From NCBI RefSeq assembly GCF_010858045.1, contig NZ_JAAGVC010000017.1:1-64000 (forward strand): a stretch of 64,000 bases of DNA, given 5' to 3'. Of the stretch, positions 40,228 through 50,508 are shown piece by piece. This DNA comes from Nocardia cyriacigeorgica (GTDB lineage Bacteria; Actinomycetota; Actinomycetes; Mycobacteriales; Mycobacteriaceae). The position numbers and the translations under genes were made by a program. The notes beneath the pieces were generated by a model that did no database searches, was not told the DNA's origin, and was given only the letters and a program-made list of their open reading frames with translations. Position 1 is the first letter of the stretch. Each line of letters begins with the position of its first letter.

Positions 40228-41394
40228 GTGATCGGACAACGGGCCCGTTGGGCACTTCTCGCTGCTGTCGTCGTCGCTGCCGGGTCGGTGGGCGGATTCG
40301 CCGCCTGCGCTCGTACATCGGCGGCGCCCACCGGAATCGCCCTGGTGAACGCCGATTCCGGGCCGACGGGGGAGCGGGTGGCGCAGGCGGTGCAGCAGGT
40401 CGGTGACTACGAGTGGACGGTTCTCGCGGCGGGCGAGGCCGATCTCGACGACTACGCCGCCGTCATCACCTTGCCCGCCGATCTGACGGAGTCGATGGGC
40501 ACCTTGGCGGGGCCCCAGCCGCGGCGCGCGCAGGTCACCGTGGCCACCCATGCGGGCGCCGATGGTGAGCTGGTCGACGGGGCCGTGTCGACGGTGACCC
40601 AACGGATCGGTGCCGTGGGAGTGGAGGCGGCGTTGTCCGCGACGGCCGCCGCCCGCTCGGAGATGACGAGTGTGCAGTTCAGCGCGCAGCTGTTGAACGC
40701 GGGTGTGAACGCCGCGGCAGCCGGGGCGAATCAGTTCACCGCGGGCGCCGATCAGCTGCTCGGCTTCCTCGATATGGCCAAGAACGGCTCCGCACAGCTG
40801 ACCTCGGCGATCGAGCTGCTGAACAGCACCGTCGACGGTGCCGCCGCCCAAGCCGAACAGCTTGCCGCCGCCCTCGATTCGACGAATCTGACCATCGCGC
40901 AGGTGCAGCAGACGGCGAACACGATGAGCACGGGGCTCGATCAGATCTTGCCGCTGCTGCGTGGGCTGCCGTTCTCCGGCGACCCGCAGGTGGCCGATGT
41001 GATCAACAAGCTGCAAGCGCTGCGTGACGTCTCCGGTCAGGCGGGTGCACAGCTGACCGGCCTCGGCGAGCTGACCGGCGCCGCCGTCGACCCGAACACC
41101 GATCTCGGCACCTTGCTGCGCACCGTGGTGGCTCGATTGACGGGCGCGAGCGACCAATTGGCCCAGGGTGCCCAGCTCGCCGAATCCCTGCCGCAGCTCG
41201 CCGAGCAGGGCGGTGCGCAACTGCTGGCCGCCATCGGCATGATCGAAACCGGCATCGGCCAGCTCCAGGGCATCGTCACCAACCTGAACACCCAGACCGG
41301 CAAGGCGCTCGCCGCCCTCCCGCAGCGCGGTAAGGCGCAGCAGTCGGCGGTCGCGCTCGCGCTCACCGATCCGGTGGAGATCGTGCGCGAGTGA
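40228..41394 (+). CDS. secreted YhgE/Pip-like extracellular domain, truncated
   Basis: A 388-residue protein. A hydrophobic export segment (ARWALLAAVVVAAGSVGGFA) ends with AACAR, a possible lipobox. The first domain TGIALVNADSGPTGERVAQ is that of YhgE/Pip (ABC-2-like) extracellular regions. Thereafter comes a long Ala/Gln-rich helical region with repeats such as LLNAGVNAAAAGANQFTAGA and AAQAEQLAAALDS. The C-terminal membrane half of YhgE proteins is missing. Predicted leaderless: TAGCGT lies six bases before GTG 40228. Role unknown. Confidence 0.68.
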   Translation: MIGQRARWALLAAVVVAAGSVGGFAACARTSAAPTGIALVNADSGPTGERVAQAVQQVGDYEWTVLAAGEADLDDYAAVITLPADLTESMGTLAGPQPRRAQVTVATHAGADGELVDGAVSTVTQRIGAVGVEAALSATAAARSEMTSVQFSAQLLNAGVNAAAAGANQFTAGADQLLGFLDMAKNGSAQLTSAIELLNSTVDGAAAQAEQLAAALDSTNLTIAQVQQTANTMSTGLDQILPLLRGLPFSGDPQVADVINKLQALRDVSGQAGAQLTGLGELTGAAVDPNTDLGTLLRTVVARLTGASDQLAQGAQLAESLPQLAEQGGAQLLAAIGMIETGIGQLQGIVTNLNTQTGKALAALPQRGKAQQSAVALALTDPVEIVRE

Positions 41395-41462
41395 GCAATT
41401 CCGGCCCGGCTTCCGGCTCGCTGCCCTCGGCCGGTGCACGCGCACCTAGGGCGCGGAAACGA

Positions 41463-42491
41463 TCAACGGCCGCCGCCGTCGTCGATCCCCGTCGGCATCG
41501 GCAGCCGGTCGGGCATGCCGAAACGCGGGTAGAGGGCATCCAGATGGAACCTGGTGATCGCGACGATCCGTTCACCCGCGCAGGTCAGCACGATCAGCCC
41601 GGCGGGGAACGCGAAGGGTTCCATGGGATCGTCGAGATAGGTGGCGAAGGCGGGCTGGGTATTGGCCGTCGTCGCCCGCAGGTGCGCACGACGGCGGCCG
41701 CGGTAGCCGAACGAGGTGCGCAGGAAGGCGGCGATGGCCGCAGGGCCGTGGTATTCGTGCCGCGCGGGCGGCATGGTGAGCCAGGCGTCGTCGGTCAACA
41801 GGGCTACGACACCGTCCACGTCGCCCGCGAGGTAGGCCCGCGCGAAACGTTGTGCGAGCGACTGTTCGGTGGCCGAGCCGGGCCGGGTCCGTTCCAGGCT
41901 GCCGCGTTCCCGGTGCAGGGCGGCTCGCGCCCGTTGCAGCGTGCCTTTGACCACCGTCGGAGTGCTGTCGAGGAGATCGGCGACCTCGGCGGTCGGGAAC
42001 CCGAGCACATCGCGCAGCACGAGGATCGCGGTGTGCAGCGGCGGAAGTCGTTGCAGCGCGGCGACGAAGGTGAGCTCGACCGTGGCCCGCGCCTGCTGGT
42101 TCGCCTCCGGCCCAGGAGCCGGGTCCACCACCCGCGCGAGCACGTCGTCGGGGGCCGGTTGCAGCCAGGTGATCGAATCCCGGCGGGTCGGTTCCGGCGG
42201 CTGGAACGGCGGTATCGGTTCGGGTGGGCGGCGCCGCGCCGCGCGCAGCGCGTTGAGGCAGCGGTTGGTCGTGATCCGATACAGCCAGGTGCGCAGCGAG
42301 GAGCGCTGTTCGAAGTCCGGCAGACCACGCCAGGCCGCGAGCAGGGATTCCTGGAGGGTGTCCTCGGCGTCGGTCAGCGATCCGAGCATTCGGTAGCAGT
42401 GCACCAGCAGTTCCCGCCGGTAGGGCGCGGTCAGCTCATCGAAGGCCCGTTCGTCACCGGCGCGGGCCCGTTCCAGGAGGGTCTGCTCCAC
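41463..42491 (-). CDS. sigG: ECF sigma factor, SigG type with SnoaL-like tail
   Basis: A 342-residue sigma factor. Region 2 is YRRELLVHCYRMLGSLTDAEDTLQESLLAAWR and region 4 LQRLPPLHTAILVLRDVLGFPTAEVADLLDS, followed by TPTVVKGTLQRARAAL. From about 205 a SnoaL-like domain (FARAYLAGDVDGVVALLTDD) follows. This arrangement matches the SigG/TIGR02960 group (mycobacterial Rv0182c), which has no anti-sigma partner in many genomes. GTG 42491 chosen because region 1.2/2 begins here. A separate SnoaL protein is encoded divergently next door. Confidence 0.85.
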   Translation of the reverse strand: MEQTLLERARAGDERAFDELTAPYRRELLVHCYRMLGSLTDAEDTLQESLLAAWRGLPDFEQRSSLRTWLYRITTNRCLNALRAARRRPPEPIPPFQPPEPTRRDSITWLQPAPDDVLARVVDPAPGPEANQQARATVELTFVAALQRLPPLHTAILVLRDVLGFPTAEVADLLDSTPTVVKGTLQRARAALHRERGSLERTRPGSATEQSLAQRFARAYLAGDVDGVVALLTDDAWLTMPPARHEYHGPAAIAAFLRTSFGYRGRRRAHLRATTANTQPAFATYLDDPMEPFAFPAGLIVLTCAGERIVAITRFHLDALYPRFGMPDRLPMPTGIDDGGGR

Positions 42492-42603
42492 CCGGCCATC
42501 GTGCCATCCGGGCAGATTCGCCCGCCGCGTTCCGTTCTCCGTCGCGGCGGTGTCGGTACCTGTGCGGGCGGCAGCAGGCGGCCCACCGACCCGGAAGGAC
42601 ATC

Positions 42604-42981
42604 ATGACCACGAGCAGTGCCTTGCAGACCGCGCTGGACTACCACCGCGCCTGGACCGGCCACGACTTCGACCGTGCCATCACCTACCTGGCCGACGACC
42701 TCGTCTGCGAGGCGCCGTCCGGGCAGATCACCGGCCTGACCGAGTTCCGTGCCTTCATGGAACCGTTCAGCCAGATCATGACGAGCTCGCGGCTGCTCGG
42801 CGCATTCGGCGACGACGCCACCGCGATGTTGATGTACGACACCACAACCATCCCGGTGCCGCATGCCCCCGGCGCGGAGCTCTACACCGTCGCCGACGGC
42901 CGGATCACCCACATCCGGATCATCTTCGACCGCGCCCCGTTCGAGGCCGCCGCCGCTGCCGCAGCGGATCCGGCGTCCTGA
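42604..42981 (+). CDS. SnoaL-like NTF2-fold protein
   Basis: A 125-residue protein. MTTSSALQTALDYHRAWTGH, DRAITYLADDLVCEAPSGQ and FDRAPFEAA fit a stand-alone SnoaL/NTF2 fold. ATG 42604 with GGAAGGA four bases upstream. Divergent from the SigG-like gene, with which it probably forms a unit; ligand unknown. Ends before a bidirectional terminator. Confidence 0.82.
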   Translation: MTTSSALQTALDYHRAWTGHDFDRAITYLADDLVCEAPSGQITGLTEFRAFMEPFSQIMTSSRLLGAFGDDATAMLMYDTTTIPVPHAPGAELYTVADGRITHIRIIFDRAPFEAAAAAAADPAS

Positions 42982-42997
42982 TCTCGGCCGCAACAGC

Positions 42998-43032
42998 ACT
43001 GCGGCCCGCACTCGAGGAGTGCGGGCCGCAGT
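42998..43032. terminator. bidirectional terminator
   Basis: ACTGCGGCCCGCACTC and GAGTGCGGGCCGCAGT form a perfect 16-base stem with loop GAG between the convergent SnoaL and FKBP genes. Confidence 0.85.
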
Positions 43033-43045
43033 CGGGAGGCCGGGA

Positions 43046-43405
43046 TTACTTGGCGTCCAGCAGATCGATGACGAAGACCAGGGTCTTGCCGGAGAGCTTG
43101 TGGCCCGCACCGGCGGGGCCGTAGGCCAACTCCGGCGGAATGGTGAGCTGACGGCGTCCGCCGACCCGCATCCCCGGGATACCGTCCTGCCAGCCCTGGA
43201 TCAGGCCACGCAGCGGGAAGGTGAGCGATTCGCCGCGGTTCCACGACGAGTCGAACTCCTCGCCGGTGTCGAATTCGACGCCCACGTAATGCACCTCGAC
43301 GGTGCCGCCGGGCACCGCTTCCGCGCCGTCACCGACGGTGATGTCCTTGATGACGAGCTCGGTGGGCGCGGGGCCCGACTGGAATTCGATCTCCGGCTTG
43401 CTCAT
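43046..43405 (-). CDS. FKBP-type peptidyl-prolyl cis-trans isomerase
   Basis: A 119-residue cytosolic FKBP. VEVHYVGVEFDTGEEFDSSW, FPLRGLIQGWQDGIPGMRVG, and LTIPPELAYGP are all canonical, and the C-terminus LVFVIDLLDAK closes the fold. ATG 43405 has GAAGGGG eight bases upstream; the ATG at 43411 is too close to it. It is 38 bases after gltA2 and probably in the same message. Confidence 0.9.
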   Translation of the reverse strand: MSKPEIEFQSGPAPTELVIKDITVGDGAEAVPGGTVEVHYVGVEFDTGEEFDSSWNRGESLTFPLRGLIQGWQDGIPGMRVGGRRQLTIPPELAYGPAGAGHKLSGKTLVFVIDLLDAK

Positions 43406-43443
43406 TCGCATATCCCCTTCGATATGTGGGTTCTTCGTCGGCT

Positions 43444-44745
43444 CTAGCGGTTGGTGATCTCGTGGTAATCGCGCGCACCGTAACCGGTGTAGATCTGGCG
43501 CGGACGGCCGATCTTGAGCGGCTCGCTGTGCATTTCCCGCCAGTGCGCGATCCAGCCGGGCAGCCGGCCCATGGCGAACAGCACGGTGAACATGCGGGTC
43601 GGGAAGCCCATGGCCTTGTAGATGACGCCGGTGTAGAAGTCGACGTTCGGGTACAGGCGGCGCTCGACGAAGTAATCGTCGGTCAGGGCGGCCTCTTCCA
43701 GCGCCTTGGCGATATCGAACAGCTCGTCGTCGCCGCCCAGCTTGGCCAGGATGGCGTCGGCGTGCTTCTTGGCGATGGCCGCGCGCGGATCGTAGTTGCG
43801 GTAGACGCGGTGCCCGAAGCCCATGAGCTTCACGCCGTCTTCCTTGTTCTTGACCTTGCGGATGAACTCCTTGACGTCGCCGCCCTGGGCCTTGATGTCG
43901 TCGAGCATCTCCAGCACGGCCTGGTTGGCGCCGCCGTGCAGCGGGCCCCACAGCGCGTTGATGCCACCGGATACCGAGGTGAACAGGTTGGCGTCGGAGG
44001 AGCCGACCAGGCGCACGGTGGAGGTGGAGCAGTTCTGCTCGTGATCGGCGTGCAGGATCAGCAGCATGTCCAGCGCGGCGGCGATCTCCGGGTCGACCTC
44101 GTAGGGCTCGGCCGGGAAGCCGAAGGTCATCCGCAGGAAGTTCTCCACCAGGCTCAGCGAGTTGTCCGGGTAGAGGAACGGCTGGCCGACCGACTTCTTG
44201 TACGAGTAGGCCGCGATGGTCGGCAGCTTGGCCAGCAGGCGGATGGTGGACAGCTCGACCTGCTCGGGGTCGCGCGGGTCCAGCGAATCCTGGTAGTAGG
44301 CCGACAGCGCGTTGACCGCGGAGGACAGCACCGGCATCGGGTGCGCGTTGCGCGGGAAGCCGTCGAAGAAGCGCTTGAGATCCTCGTGCAGCAGGGTGTG
44401 GCGGCGGATCTTGTCGGTGAACGACTCGAGCTGGGCCTGGGTCGGTAGCTCGCCGTAGATGAGCAGGTAGCTCACCTCGATGAAGGTCGAGCGCTCGGCC
44501 AGCTGGTCGATCGGGTATCCGCGGTAGCGCAGGATGCCCGCCTCGCCGTCGATGTAGGTGATGGCCGACTTGGTGGAGGCGGTGTTGACGAAGCCGGGAT
44601 CGTAGGTGGTGTATCCCGTGCTCGCCAGCAGCTTGCCCAGATCGATGCCGTCGTTGCCCTCGGAGGCCTCGGCGATCGTCATGGGGTATTCGCCACCGGG
44701 GTACGTCAGCACCGGCTTGGCGTCGTTGATGTGATTCTCGGGCAC
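43444..44745 (-). CDS. gltA2: citrate synthase (hexameric type)
   Basis: A 433-residue TCA-cycle enzyme joining acetyl-CoA and oxaloacetate. The N-terminal domain with GKLLASTGYTTYDPGFVNTA and ILRYRGYPIDQLAE is that of long, type II synthases. The active site carries HADHEQNCSTSTVRLVGSS, ALWGPLHGGANQAVLEML and GFGHRVYRNYDPRA. Most similar to mycobacterial GltA2 (Rv0896). ATG 44745 with GAGAGG upstream. A second, shorter citrate synthase is encoded at 47100. Confidence 0.93.
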   Translation of the reverse strand: MPENHINDAKPVLTYPGGEYPMTIAEASEGNDGIDLGKLLASTGYTTYDPGFVNTASTKSAITYIDGEAGILRYRGYPIDQLAERSTFIEVSYLLIYGELPTQAQLESFTDKIRRHTLLHEDLKRFFDGFPRNAHPMPVLSSAVNALSAYYQDSLDPRDPEQVELSTIRLLAKLPTIAAYSYKKSVGQPFLYPDNSLSLVENFLRMTFGFPAEPYEVDPEIAAALDMLLILHADHEQNCSTSTVRLVGSSDANLFTSVSGGINALWGPLHGGANQAVLEMLDDIKAQGGDVKEFIRKVKNKEDGVKLMGFGHRVYRNYDPRAAIAKKHADAILAKLGGDDELFDIAKALEEAALTDDYFVERRLYPNVDFYTGVIYKAMGFPTRMFTVLFAMGRLPGWIAHWREMHSEPLKIGRPRQIYTGYGARDYHEITNR

Positions 44746-44903
44746 GGAAGGATCCCTCTCAGGCTATGACCGTCGGCACCGGGTGCGGTCGGCACGGCGG
44801 TGCGCTTGACCATGACGCTAGTCGCTGCTTCGCCGGGCACGGGCAGGAGGGTGCCCACCGCACGATCTCACAAACGTACCGCCGGGCGGTGAGGCGCTGG
44901 TGC

Positions 44904-46187
44904 TCACGCCGGCACCGGTTCGGCCGCTGACCGGCCCACCCGGTACCGCACGAAGGCCGGGAAGGCCAGCGCCGCGAGCACCACACCGACCACCACCAGC
45001 ACGCCACCGCCGGCGGCGGCTACGGCGGTACCCAGGCTCGCCGCGGCGAAACCGTGCGCAACATCACCGATTCGCGGGCCGCCCGCGACCACGACGATGA
45101 ACACTCCCTGCAGCCTGCCGCGCATTTCGTCGGTCGCCACGGTCTGCAACATCGTCATCCGCAACGCGGCCGAGACCATGTCCACCGCACCGCCGAAGGC
45201 CGAGCAGGCCAGCGCGATCCACAGCCCGGCGGCGACGCCGAGGCCGTGCCCGGTGAACCCGACCGCGACCCCGAAGCCCACCATCGCCAACCCCCACAGC
45301 GCGATGCACACGATCACCGCGAGCCCTTGCCTGCGCACCCGCGGAATCCACCCGGAGAACACCCCACCGAGTACCGCGCCCGCCGACATGGACGCGAACA
45401 ACAGTCCGAGCGCGACGCCGCCGGTGGCCGGATCGCCGAAGGTCTCGTGCGCGATCTGCGGGAACAGCGCGCGTGGCATCCCGAACACCATGGCGATGAT
45501 GTCGACGGCGAACGAGGCGAGCAGGATCCGCTGGGTGGCCAGGTAGGCGAAGCCGTCGAACACCGTGCGCAGGCCCGCGCTGCGGACCGAACCGGTGGGC
45601 GGCAGCGACGGCAACCGCCACACGGCCCACAGCGTCACCAGCAGCGCGATGGCGTCGATCAGGTACAGCGTGGACAGCCCGATCAGTGGGATGAGCGCGC
45701 CCGCGAGCACCGGCCCGGCGATGGCGCCGAACTGGGTGACCGTCATCGACAGCGAATTCGCCGCGGCCAGTTGGCTTTCCGGCAGCAACCGGGGAATGGT
45801 CGCACTGCGGGTCGGCTGGTTGACGGCGAAGAAGGCCTGCTGCACCGCGAACAGGCCGAGCACCAGCCAGACATTGCCCGCGCCGCTCGCGGCCTGGATC
45901 CAGAAGGCGAGCGCGGTGAGCCCGGTGCCGGCGTTGGTGATCAGCAGCAGCGTGCGGCGGTCCATCACATCGGCGAGGGCGCCGCCCCACAGTCCGAACA
46001 CGATCAGCGGTACCAGCCCGAACAGGCCGGCCAATCCGACGTAGCCGGAACTGCCGGTGAGCTGGAAGATCTGGGTCGGCACCGCGACGACCGAGAGCTG
46101 GGCACCGATCGTGGTGACGATGCCGGAGGTCCACAGCCTGCGGTAGTTCGGGTCGCGCAGCGGCCTGGTGTCGGCGAGCACTCTCAC
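44904..46187 (-). CDS. MFS transporter, EntS-like
   Basis: A 427-residue major-facilitator protein with about twelve membrane segments. LRDPNYRRLWTSGIVTTIGA, LWGGALADVMDRRTLLLITN and QPTRSATIPRLLPESQLAAA fit the MFS_3 (enterobactin-exporter EntS) family. Role could be siderophore or drug export. The GTG start is seven bases after TAATCT on the minus strand, so predicted leaderless. Confidence 0.83.
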   Translation of the reverse strand: MRVLADTRPLRDPNYRRLWTSGIVTTIGAQLSVVAVPTQIFQLTGSSGYVGLAGLFGLVPLIVFGLWGGALADVMDRRTLLLITNAGTGLTALAFWIQAASGAGNVWLVLGLFAVQQAFFAVNQPTRSATIPRLLPESQLAAANSLSMTVTQFGAIAGPVLAGALIPLIGLSTLYLIDAIALLVTLWAVWRLPSLPPTGSVRSAGLRTVFDGFAYLATQRILLASFAVDIIAMVFGMPRALFPQIAHETFGDPATGGVALGLLFASMSAGAVLGGVFSGWIPRVRRQGLAVIVCIALWGLAMVGFGVAVGFTGHGLGVAAGLWIALACSAFGGAVDMVSAALRMTMLQTVATDEMRGRLQGVFIVVVAGGPRIGDVAHGFAAASLGTAVAAAGGGVLVVVGVVLAALAFPAFVRYRVGRSAAEPVPA

Positions 46188-46267
46188 CGGCCGCAGATTA
46201 TGCGAGCCGGACCCGATCCGGCCAGACCTTATTCATCACATGATTGGATGCATTGCCCGTCCGGGGA

Positions 46268-46987
46268 TCAGGGTTGTAGACGCTGAACCGTCATGGTGTC
46301 GCCGTCGACGTTCACCCGGATGCGGTTGTGCAACCGCCCCTGCCGTCCCTGCCAGAACTCGACCTCATCGGGGCGCAGCAGATATCCGCCCCAGTGCGGC
46401 GGTACCGGAATCTCGTCGACCCCGGCGAAGCGTGCCGTGGTCTCGGCCAGTGCGCGATCGAGTTCGGCTCGTGAGGCGATCGGCCTGGACTGACGCGAGG
46501 CCCAAGCACTGAGCTGGGAGTCGCGCGGGCGCGAACGCCAGTAGACCGCCGTGGTCTCGGCCGATACCCGCTGCACCGGCCCCCGCAGATGCACCTGTCT
46601 GCCCAGCGCGGGCCAGACGAAGGTGGCCGCCGCGAACGGCACCGCGGCCAGTTGCGTCCCCTTTGCCGAGTCGTAATTCGTGTAGAAAGTCACACCTTCG
46701 GGGGAGAGCCCTTTACACAGCACCGTGCGCGCGACCGGACGCGGTGTGCCGTCGGCGGCGAGTGCGACGGTGGCGAGCACCATGGCGTTCGGTTCGGCGA
46801 TACCGACCGCGGTGGCCTGCTCGATCCAGTGCCGCAGCAACGGTTCCCAGCCGCCTGCCAGCCAGTTCTCGTCCAGATCGGCATCGCGGGCGCCGGTACC
46901 GGGGGCGCCCTCGCTGTCGAAGGGCCCGGCACCGTAGTCGACGCGCATGGCGGCGAGATCCGGGTAGGAATTGTCCAGGTCACGCAT
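46268..46987 (-). CDS. pdxH: pyridoxine/pyridoxamine 5'-phosphate oxidase
   Basis: A 239-residue FMN enzyme of vitamin B6 salvage that yields pyridoxal 5'-phosphate. The core has [56 protein letters not shown] and the C-terminal LHNRIRVNV, all PdxH-like. ATG 46987 lies seven bases after TAACGT (leaderless). Divergent from citA. PLP is used by the SerC and aminotransferase enzymes encoded nearby. Confidence 0.92.
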   Translation of the reverse strand: MRDLDNSYPDLAAMRVDYGAGPFDSEGAPGTGARDADLDENWLAGGWEPLLRHWIEQATAVGIAEPNAMVLATVALAADGTPRPVARTVLCKGLSPEGVTFYTNYDSAKGTQLAAVPFAAATFVWPALGRQVHLRGPVQRVSAETTAVYWRSRPRDSQLSAWASRQSRPIASRAELDRALAETTARFAGVDEIPVPPHWGGYLLRPDEVEFWQGRQGRLHNRIRVNVDGDTMTVQRLQP

Positions 46988-47099
46988 GGGGCAGACGTTA
47001 CTCCGCAGTAGCTAGGGGCTAAGGTTTTGGTGATCGGCATGTGCCGCGACCACCGTGCACCGCGAGCCATGCGACCCGACGTGCAAGGAGAGTCACCAC

Positions 47100-48227
47100 A
47101 TGACTACCAGCCCCGCGGTTCCCCCGGATTTCGTCAGCGGTCTCGAGGGTGTCGTCGCGTTCACCACCGATATCGCCGAACCCGACAAAGACGGTGGCGC
47201 GCTGCGCTACCGCGGTGTGGATATCGAAGATCTGGTCGCCAACCGGGTGACCTTCGGTGACGCCTGGGCGCTGCTGGTCGACGGCGAGTTCGGCCGCGGC
47301 CTGCCGCCCGCCGAGCCGTTCCCGCTCCCGGTGCACACCGGCGACGTCCGGGTCGACGTGCAGGCCGGCCTGGCCATGCTCGCCCCGATCTGGGGCTACG
47401 AGCCGCTGCTGGACATCGACGACGAGACCGCGCGGGAGAACCTGGCGCGCGCCTCGGTGATGGCGCTGTCCTATGTGGCGCAGTCGGCGCGCGGCATCTA
47501 CCAGCCCGCCGTCCCGCAGCAGAAGATCGACGAGTGCACCACGGTCACCGAGCGGTTCATGACCCGCTGGAAGGGCGACCCGGATCCGCGGCACACCGAG
47601 GCCATCGACGCCTACTGGGTCTCGGCCGCCGAACACGGCATGAACGCCTCCACCTTCACCGCGCGCGTGATCGCCTCCACCGGCGCGGACGTGGCGGCCT
47701 CGCTGTCGGGGGCGATCGGCGCCATGTCCGGACCGCTGCACGGCGGCGCGCCCGCACGCGTGCTGCCGATGATCGAGGAGGTCGAGCGCACCGGCGACGC
47801 CCGCGCGCTGGTCAAGGGCATCCTCGATCGCAAGGAGAAGCTGATGGGCTTCGGGCACCGGGTCTACCGGGCCGAGGACCCGCGGGCCCGGGTGCTGCGC
47901 AGCACCGCCCAGCGGCTGAACGCCCCGCGTTTCGAGGTGGCCGCCGCGCTGGAGCAGGCCGCGCTCGCCGAGCTGCGCGAGCGTCGCCCGGACCGTGCCA
48001 TCGAGACCAACGTGGAGTTCTGGGCCGCGGTCATCCTCGATTTCGCCGAGGTGCCCGCGCACATGATGCCCGCCATGTTCACCTGCGGCCGGACCGCGGG
48101 CTGGTGCGCGCACATCTTGGAGCAGAAGCAACTCGGCAAGCTGGTGCGCCCGGCCGCCATCTACACCGGCCCGGGGCCGCGTAAGCCCGACGAGGTCGCG
48201 GGCTGGGCGTCCATCTCGCACAGCTGA
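47100..48227 (+). CDS. citA: citrate synthase 2 (short type)
   Basis: A 375-residue citrate/2-methylcitrate-synthase-family enzyme without the long N-terminal domain. LRYRGVDIEDLVANRVTFGD, HGMNASTFTARVIASTGADV, AMSGPLHGGAPARVLPMIEE and GFGHRVYRAEDPRA hold the catalytic His and Asp regions. It corresponds to mycobacterial CitA (Rv0889c). ATG 47100 with AAGGAGAG nine bases upstream; a frame open from 47055 lacks support. Confidence 0.9.
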   Translation: MTTSPAVPPDFVSGLEGVVAFTTDIAEPDKDGGALRYRGVDIEDLVANRVTFGDAWALLVDGEFGRGLPPAEPFPLPVHTGDVRVDVQAGLAMLAPIWGYEPLLDIDDETARENLARASVMALSYVAQSARGIYQPAVPQQKIDECTTVTERFMTRWKGDPDPRHTEAIDAYWVSAAEHGMNASTFTARVIASTGADVAASLSGAIGAMSGPLHGGAPARVLPMIEEVERTGDARALVKGILDRKEKLMGFGHRVYRAEDPRARVLRSTAQRLNAPRFEVAAALEQAALAELRERRPDRAIETNVEFWAAVILDFAEVPAHMMPAMFTCGRTAGWCAHILEQKQLGKLVRPAAIYTGPGPRKPDEVAGWASISHS

Positions 48228-48310
48228 ATCCCTCCGGTCGCGGAGCCGGTGCTGTTCGTCGAGCAGTCCGGTTCCGTAGCGGGGCAACGCGGCCGCAGCA
48301 GTCGGCCCGG

Positions 48311-49096
48311 CTACCGCTCGGCCAGGGACGCCTCCCAATCGACGGCGACCGACTCACCCCGGTCGACGGTGAAGAACGCGACTTCGAGCCGTTTGCCGAG
48401 ATCCACCAGGCCGATCGCGGACAGCGGCACCGGCTGCACCAGCCGCACCCGCCAGGGCGCGGGCTCGTCCCAGGCCTGTAGTTCCAGGTCGAGCCGCAGT
48501 AGCGGATCGTCGCGGCCGGAGTAGTCGGCGGCCATGGGCGTCGCCGCGAGCACGGTCGCCTGGGCGCGGCGGCCGTCGGCCAAGATCTTCGCGATGCCGA
48601 CCCGGCCCGGCCCGGCGTCATCGGACACCTGCAGCACCACGCGCTCGCGGTCGCCCGGGTCGACCCGGCAGCAGACGACGTCGCCCGGACGCATCCGGTC
48701 CAGGTCCTCCTCCCGCACCCGCTGGCGCACCCTGGTCTCGTAGGGCGGCTCACCGTCCAGCTGTACCCGCACCCAGAACACGTGCCCGGCCTCCCTGCGG
48801 CGCGGTCGCACACCGAGCACGGTGGCGGTGCCGTGGGTGCCGCGCAGCAGCAGCTCGCGCCGCGCCGAACCGGGCAGAACGCCCGCCTGCGGGCCGATGC
48901 GCCAGCGCAGCCGCGGACGCAGGCTCGCCACCGCCAGCCCGATGCCGAGCAGCCACAGGCCGATCCCCGAACGCCGGGCCCCCGCCGCGACGACACCCCG
49001 TGGCCCGCGCCGGCGGCGCCACCGCCCGGCCGGCGCCGACCGGATGCCATACCCACCGCGTGATCGCCGCCCGGAGTTTGCCGACAGCATGCTCAT
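48311..49096 (-). CDS. hypothetical membrane-anchored protein
   Basis: A 261-residue protein not recognised by family. A strongly basic N-terminus (GRWRRRRGPR) and one membrane segment (GIGLWLLGIGLAVASL) precede two similar beta-rich units that start GTATVLGVRPRRREAGHVFW and AQATVLAATPMAADYS, suggesting an internal duplication. ATG 49096 lies eight bases after TAACCT (leaderless). Divergent from serC. Confidence 0.7.
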   Translation of the reverse strand: MSMLSANSGRRSRGGYGIRSAPAGRWRRRRGPRGVVAAGARRSGIGLWLLGIGLAVASLRPRLRWRIGPQAGVLPGSARRELLLRGTHGTATVLGVRPRRREAGHVFWVRVQLDGEPPYETRVRQRVREEDLDRMRPGDVVCCRVDPGDRERVVLQVSDDAGPGRVGIAKILADGRRAQATVLAATPMAADYSGRDDPLLRLDLELQAWDEPAPWRVRLVQPVPLSAIGLVDLGKRLEVAFFTVDRGESVAVDWEASLAER

Positions 49097-49111
49097 GAGG
49101 GTTCAGGTTAG

Positions 49112-50284
<1,173 letters not shown>

Positions 50285-50299
50285 CCACCTGAGACCAGC

Positions 50300-50339
50300 G
50301 AGAACCCGCCGCGCCGAACGCGTGGCGGGTTCTCTTTTT
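50300..50339 (+). terminator. terminator after serC
   Basis: GAGAACCCGCC and GGCGGGTTCTC form a perfect 11-base stem followed by TTTTT, a textbook intrinsic terminator. Confidence 0.9.
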
Positions 50340-50508
50340 GTCAAGCGGGGGAAACTGCTTGGTTCGCAACGGAATAGAGCAGATTAGCCGTGCGCGGTGC
50401 GCTAGGGGTAGATTTCGATGCCGCGTGTCTTGCGGCGGGATTTACAGAAGTGCACTACTGTTCCAGAACGTGGGCGGTGTCGCGAGCCGACGCGATAAGG
50501 AGGTAACG

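Noticed and set aside
44850-44890. Half CRP/GlxR site (TGTGA) upstream of gltA2
   Set aside because: The second half does not match TCACA.
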